NCBI GenBank assembly: GCA_040386355.1
Contig: JAZKFP010000042.1
Coordinates: 1-33,239 of the forward strand
Direction: 5' to 3'
Length of the DNA: 33,239 bases
From: JAZKFP01 sp040386355
GTDB lineage: Bacteria; Pseudomonadota; Gammaproteobacteria; Pseudomonadales; UBA6940
Below, piece after piece: positions 30,831 to 33,239 of this stretch (positions within the stretch are counted from its first letter, which is position 1; every line of letters begins with the position of its first letter). The translations under genes and the position numbers were made by a program. The notes below the pieces were generated by a model, which saw only the letters and a list, made by a program, of their open reading frames with translations, had not been told where the DNA came from and did no database searches.

Positions 30831-33239
30831 TTAAAGTGCCCCAACTGTTTGCAATGCAGCAGCAGTCGTTGCTAGCTGAAATACAATTCGTGATACCTGT
30901 CCCCATATTATTAATGGGCTTGTTGGATCAATATCACGAGGTACAACAATTGTGTCACCTGCATCAACTTTTTTATAAATTGGAATAAATAAGAAGCGTT
31001 TTCTAAACGGTTCTACACTTCCGTCACGGGCAATCACATAGGTTTTACTTTTATCTGCTACACGGCTAAAGCCACCCGATAAATTAATATAATGTTTTGC
31101 GTTATGTCGACGCTGAAATAAATGCGCAGTGGTTTGTTGCACTTCACCGAGCACAGAAATTTCCTGGATTTGTCTTGGAATAATCAATCGATCGCCATCG
31201 CGCATTTCAATGTCAGCGTAATCTTTACCTTTTAAAATTTCTGGTAAATTTATAACTAATCGCCCGGATGGCTCCGCAGATTCCAATTGACCTAACATTT
31301 CTGTGCCTGCTACTGATAATTCCGCTAACTCTTCTTCAGCAATTTTATTTTTCTCATTATTTTGCGTAATGGCTTCATTAATTTGCTTTTGATAACGCTG
31401 AATAATTTCAGCTTCACGTTGTTTTAACGATTCACGTAAAAATATAGCGGCCATTGGATCGGCAGAATCCTTTAAACCGCCAGCACGTTCAATGATTTGG
31501 GATAAATTTTCTCCCGCTTTAATTGGATAAATGCCAGGAAAGTTTACTTCACCCTCCAACTGAACTTCAAAAACATCTTGCCAGTTTGAAATTTGTTTAA
31601 TAACTAAAACATCGCGCGAAAATAACGGTGTGTTTAAATTTTTTGCTAAATCAACCGCCATATGATTAACACGATATTCATCACCTGTTAGCAATTCACG
31701 GCGCGTAATTTCGGCCGATAAGCTGTAAGCAGATTCTGCTAACCCTCCGGAAAGTGCTAGCAAATCATTAATCTTCATGTCGGTTAATAATGGGTAATCA
31801 CCCGGGAATTTAACAGCTCCTCGTATTGAAACTACTTGCACATCTTCGGTTTTATCGGCTTGAATTTTTAACGACCAAATAAGTTGCTGCAATATATATT
31901 GACGATCTTCATTCACTGCAAAAATATAGACTTCATCACGCGGCAAAATGTGCATAGCTTTAATTACAGGTTGTGTTACATCCAACCGTCGCACTGTCAC
32001 GCGTGTTGATTTTGGATCGCGTCGCGCAATTAATACGTTTTTACGATCGCTATTTGCAAAGGCGCCACCCGACGCACTCACTAAATCTTCGAATGTCATT
32101 GCTTGAGTTAATGGATAAATACCAGGAAATTTAACAGTACCGCGAATTGTGGCAATTTTTGGAAATTCACCTACTGGTGTTTGCATACGTAATTGATTAA
32201 CAACTGGACGCAACGCCATTGCATTATTGTCTGAATAATTCATGACAATAATTTCATCGCGTGGTTTAAGTGATAAATTTGCGGAGCTGTTTGGAGCACT
32301 TAATGCACGGCCTAATTCAATTCGATAAGTTGTGACATATCCATCTTCACGCTCAACACGTCTCAATAAGGCAAATGATAAATCTGGATTTGGCTTTAAT
32401 ACATCAACGGACGGAATAACGTCAGTAACTTTTAAACCTGCACGCCAAGTGAATCCACCAGGTCGATCAACGTGTCCACGTAATACAACAGAATCTTCAA
32501 CTTGTTTTAATACCGGATAAATTTGCAGAATATCGCCATTCTTTAACGTTAAATCACTCGCTTTTAAATTTTGATCTACTACTGTGCGTTCACCACTGGC
32601 ACTAACACGATCAACGCGTGATGCTTTTGGATAAGCCGCTGGCGTATATCCACCCGCAAGTTGCACTAATTCACGTGCAGTTAATTGATCTTTAATTTCA
32701 TAAATTGCAGGACGTTGCACTTCACCGCGAATCGCAACCGTTTGTCCAACAGGTGGAATAAAAATAACGTCGCCTGGTAATAAACGAACATCTTCTGTGG
32801 TATCGCCTTTAATTAATAAATCGTATAAATCCAACGTTGAAACAATTTTACCTTTTCGTTTTAATTGAATGTTTCGCAAGGAAGCAACTTTAGTGACGCC
32901 ACCGCTTGCAAAAATTGCATTGGTAATATTGGAAAGCGAGCTAATGGTATAGGTGCCAGGTCGATACGCTTCCCCCAATACGAATACTCGAATGGAACGC
33001 AATGCACCCATCGATATACTTGCTTTAACACCAATCATTTGTTCATCAATTAATTTATTAAGTTTGGTTTTTAATTCTCGAAAATTCATTCCAATAACAT
33101 TAATTGGACCAATACCTGGCAATTGCAAAGATCCATCACGATCAACCACAATTTCTTCTGTCGTATCTTCTTTGCCGTAAAATTTTACTACAACCGTATC
33201 GCCCGGCCCAATAACGTATTCCGCTGGTACAGGAACATT
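30831..33239 (-). CDS. Multi-SLBB polysaccharide export protein (Wza/KpsD-type), 5' end beyond window
   Basis: The visible 802 residues belong to a large outer-membrane/periplasmic polysaccharide export protein. The frame is open to the window edge, where it reads N-V-P-V-P-A-E-Y-V-I-G-P-G-D-T-V, the start of the Poly_export domain; signal peptide and start lie outside. About seven SLBB-type repeats follow, e.g. V-L-G-E-A-Y-R-P-G-T-Y, I-R-G-E-V-Q-R-P, L-R-G-H-V-D-R-P-G, I-R-G-T-V-K-F-P-G, I-R-G-A-V-K-F-P-G, L-E-G-E-V-N-F-P-G and V-L-G-E-V-Q-Q, often ending in A-G-G/S-G-G. A charged, coiled-coil-like segment lies near the sixth and seventh repeats, and a hydrophobic helix is at the C-terminus. 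The known size is more than twice Wza (~380 aa). It secretes the polymer made by this cluster. Confidence 0.92.
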   Translation of the reverse strand, partial: NVPVPAEYVIGPGDTVVVKFYGKEDTTEEIVVDRDGSLQLPGIGPINVIGMNFRELKTKLNKLIDEQMIGVKASISMGALRSIRVFVLGEAYRPGTYTISSLSNITNAIFASGGVTKVASLRNIQLKRKGKIVSTLDLYDLLIKGDTTEDVRLLPGDVIFIPPVGQTVAIRGEVQRPAIYEIKDQLTARELVQLAGGYTPAAYPKASRVDRVSASGERTVVDQNLKASDLTLKNGDILQIYPVLKQVEDSVVLRGHVDRPGGFTWRAGLKVTDVIPSVDVLKPNPDLSFALLRRVEREDGYVTTYRIELGRALSAPNSSANLSLKPRDEIIVMNYSDNNAMALRPVVNQLRMQTPVGEFPKIATIRGTVKFPGIYPLTQAMTFEDLVSASGGAFANSDRKNVLIARRDPKSTRVTVRRLDVTQPVIKAMHILPRDEVYIFAVNEDRQYILQQLIWSLKIQADKTEDVQVVSIRGAVKFPGDYPLLTDMKINDLLALSGGLAESAYSLSAEITRRELLTGDEYRVNHMAVDLAKNLNTPLFSRDVLVIKQISNWQDVFEVQLEGEVNFPGIYPIKAGENLSQIIERAGGLKDSADPMAAIFLRESLKQREAEIIQRYQKQINEAITQNNEKNKIAEEELAELSVAGTEMLGQLESAEPSGRLVINLPEILKGKDYADIEMRDGDRLIIPRQIQEISVLGEVQQTTAHLFQRRHNAKHYINLSGGFSRVADKSKTYVIARDGSVEPFRKRFLFIPIYKKVDAGDTIVVPRDIDPTSPLIIWGQVSRIVFQLATTAAALQTVGAL

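Noticed and set aside
1..33239. tRNA or rRNA genes
   Set aside because: No cloverleaf with a T-loop GGTTCGAATCC-type block and no rRNA-like sequence was seen on either strand; this was by eye, not by scan.

Overview
The window is an AT-rich (roughly 35-40% G+C by eye) bacterial chromosome segment. The gene families (PstSCA, HipBA, a yybP-ykoY-type leader in front of an UPF0016 exporter, a Wzx/Wzy-type surface-polysaccharide locus) and protein styles fit a gammaproteobacterium, perhaps Legionellales/Coxiellaceae-like. That placement is an impression without rRNA or marker genes. A run of 10 Ns at 16157-16166 shows it comes from a scaffolded draft assembly.

Left part (1-3400): the phosphate-uptake operon pstS-pstC-pstA, minus strand, with the first codons of a probable pstB at the edge. 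A Pho-box promoter lies upstream of pstS, and an attenuator-like palindrome covers the pstS stop codon.

Middle part (3400-9060): an accessory region. A hipB-hipA module (plus strand) and an unrelated hipB-hipA module (minus strand) face each other. Between them sits an UPF0016/TMEM165-type cation (probably Mn2+) exporter. Its very long leader has the conserved blocks of the yybP-ykoY manganese riboswitch, but about 320 nt separate the last two blocks. That insert holds two tandem, structured ~100-nt repeats. Beyond are a broken AAA_14/DUF4143 ATPase gene and a small cysteine-rich lipoprotein gene.

Right part (9114-33239): a ~24 kb minus-strand cluster for a Wzx/Wzy-dependent O-antigen or capsule. 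In transcription order: a multi-SLBB export protein (5' end outside the window), an inserted mntA-hepT toxin-antitoxin pair, a hairpin-containing leader, Wzz, asparagine synthetase-like amidotransferase, two SAM methyltransferases, Wzx flippase, hexapeptide acyltransferase, SGNH-like membrane-anchored protein, Wzy polymerase/ligase, GT4, GT2, methyltransferase, GT4, alpha/beta hydrolase, [assembly gap], OafA-like acyltransferase, second asparagine synthetase, GT4, and a second OafA-like acyltransferase. Many junctions overlap by 1-11 nt, so it is probably one long operon. No initiating sugar-phosphate transferase (WecA/WbaP type) is visible.

The most notable items are the split riboswitch with its covarying repeats, the composite inverted-repeat operator of the first hipBA, the toxin-antitoxin pair inside the polysaccharide operon, and an SGNH-like protein whose nucleophile serine is replaced by glycine.
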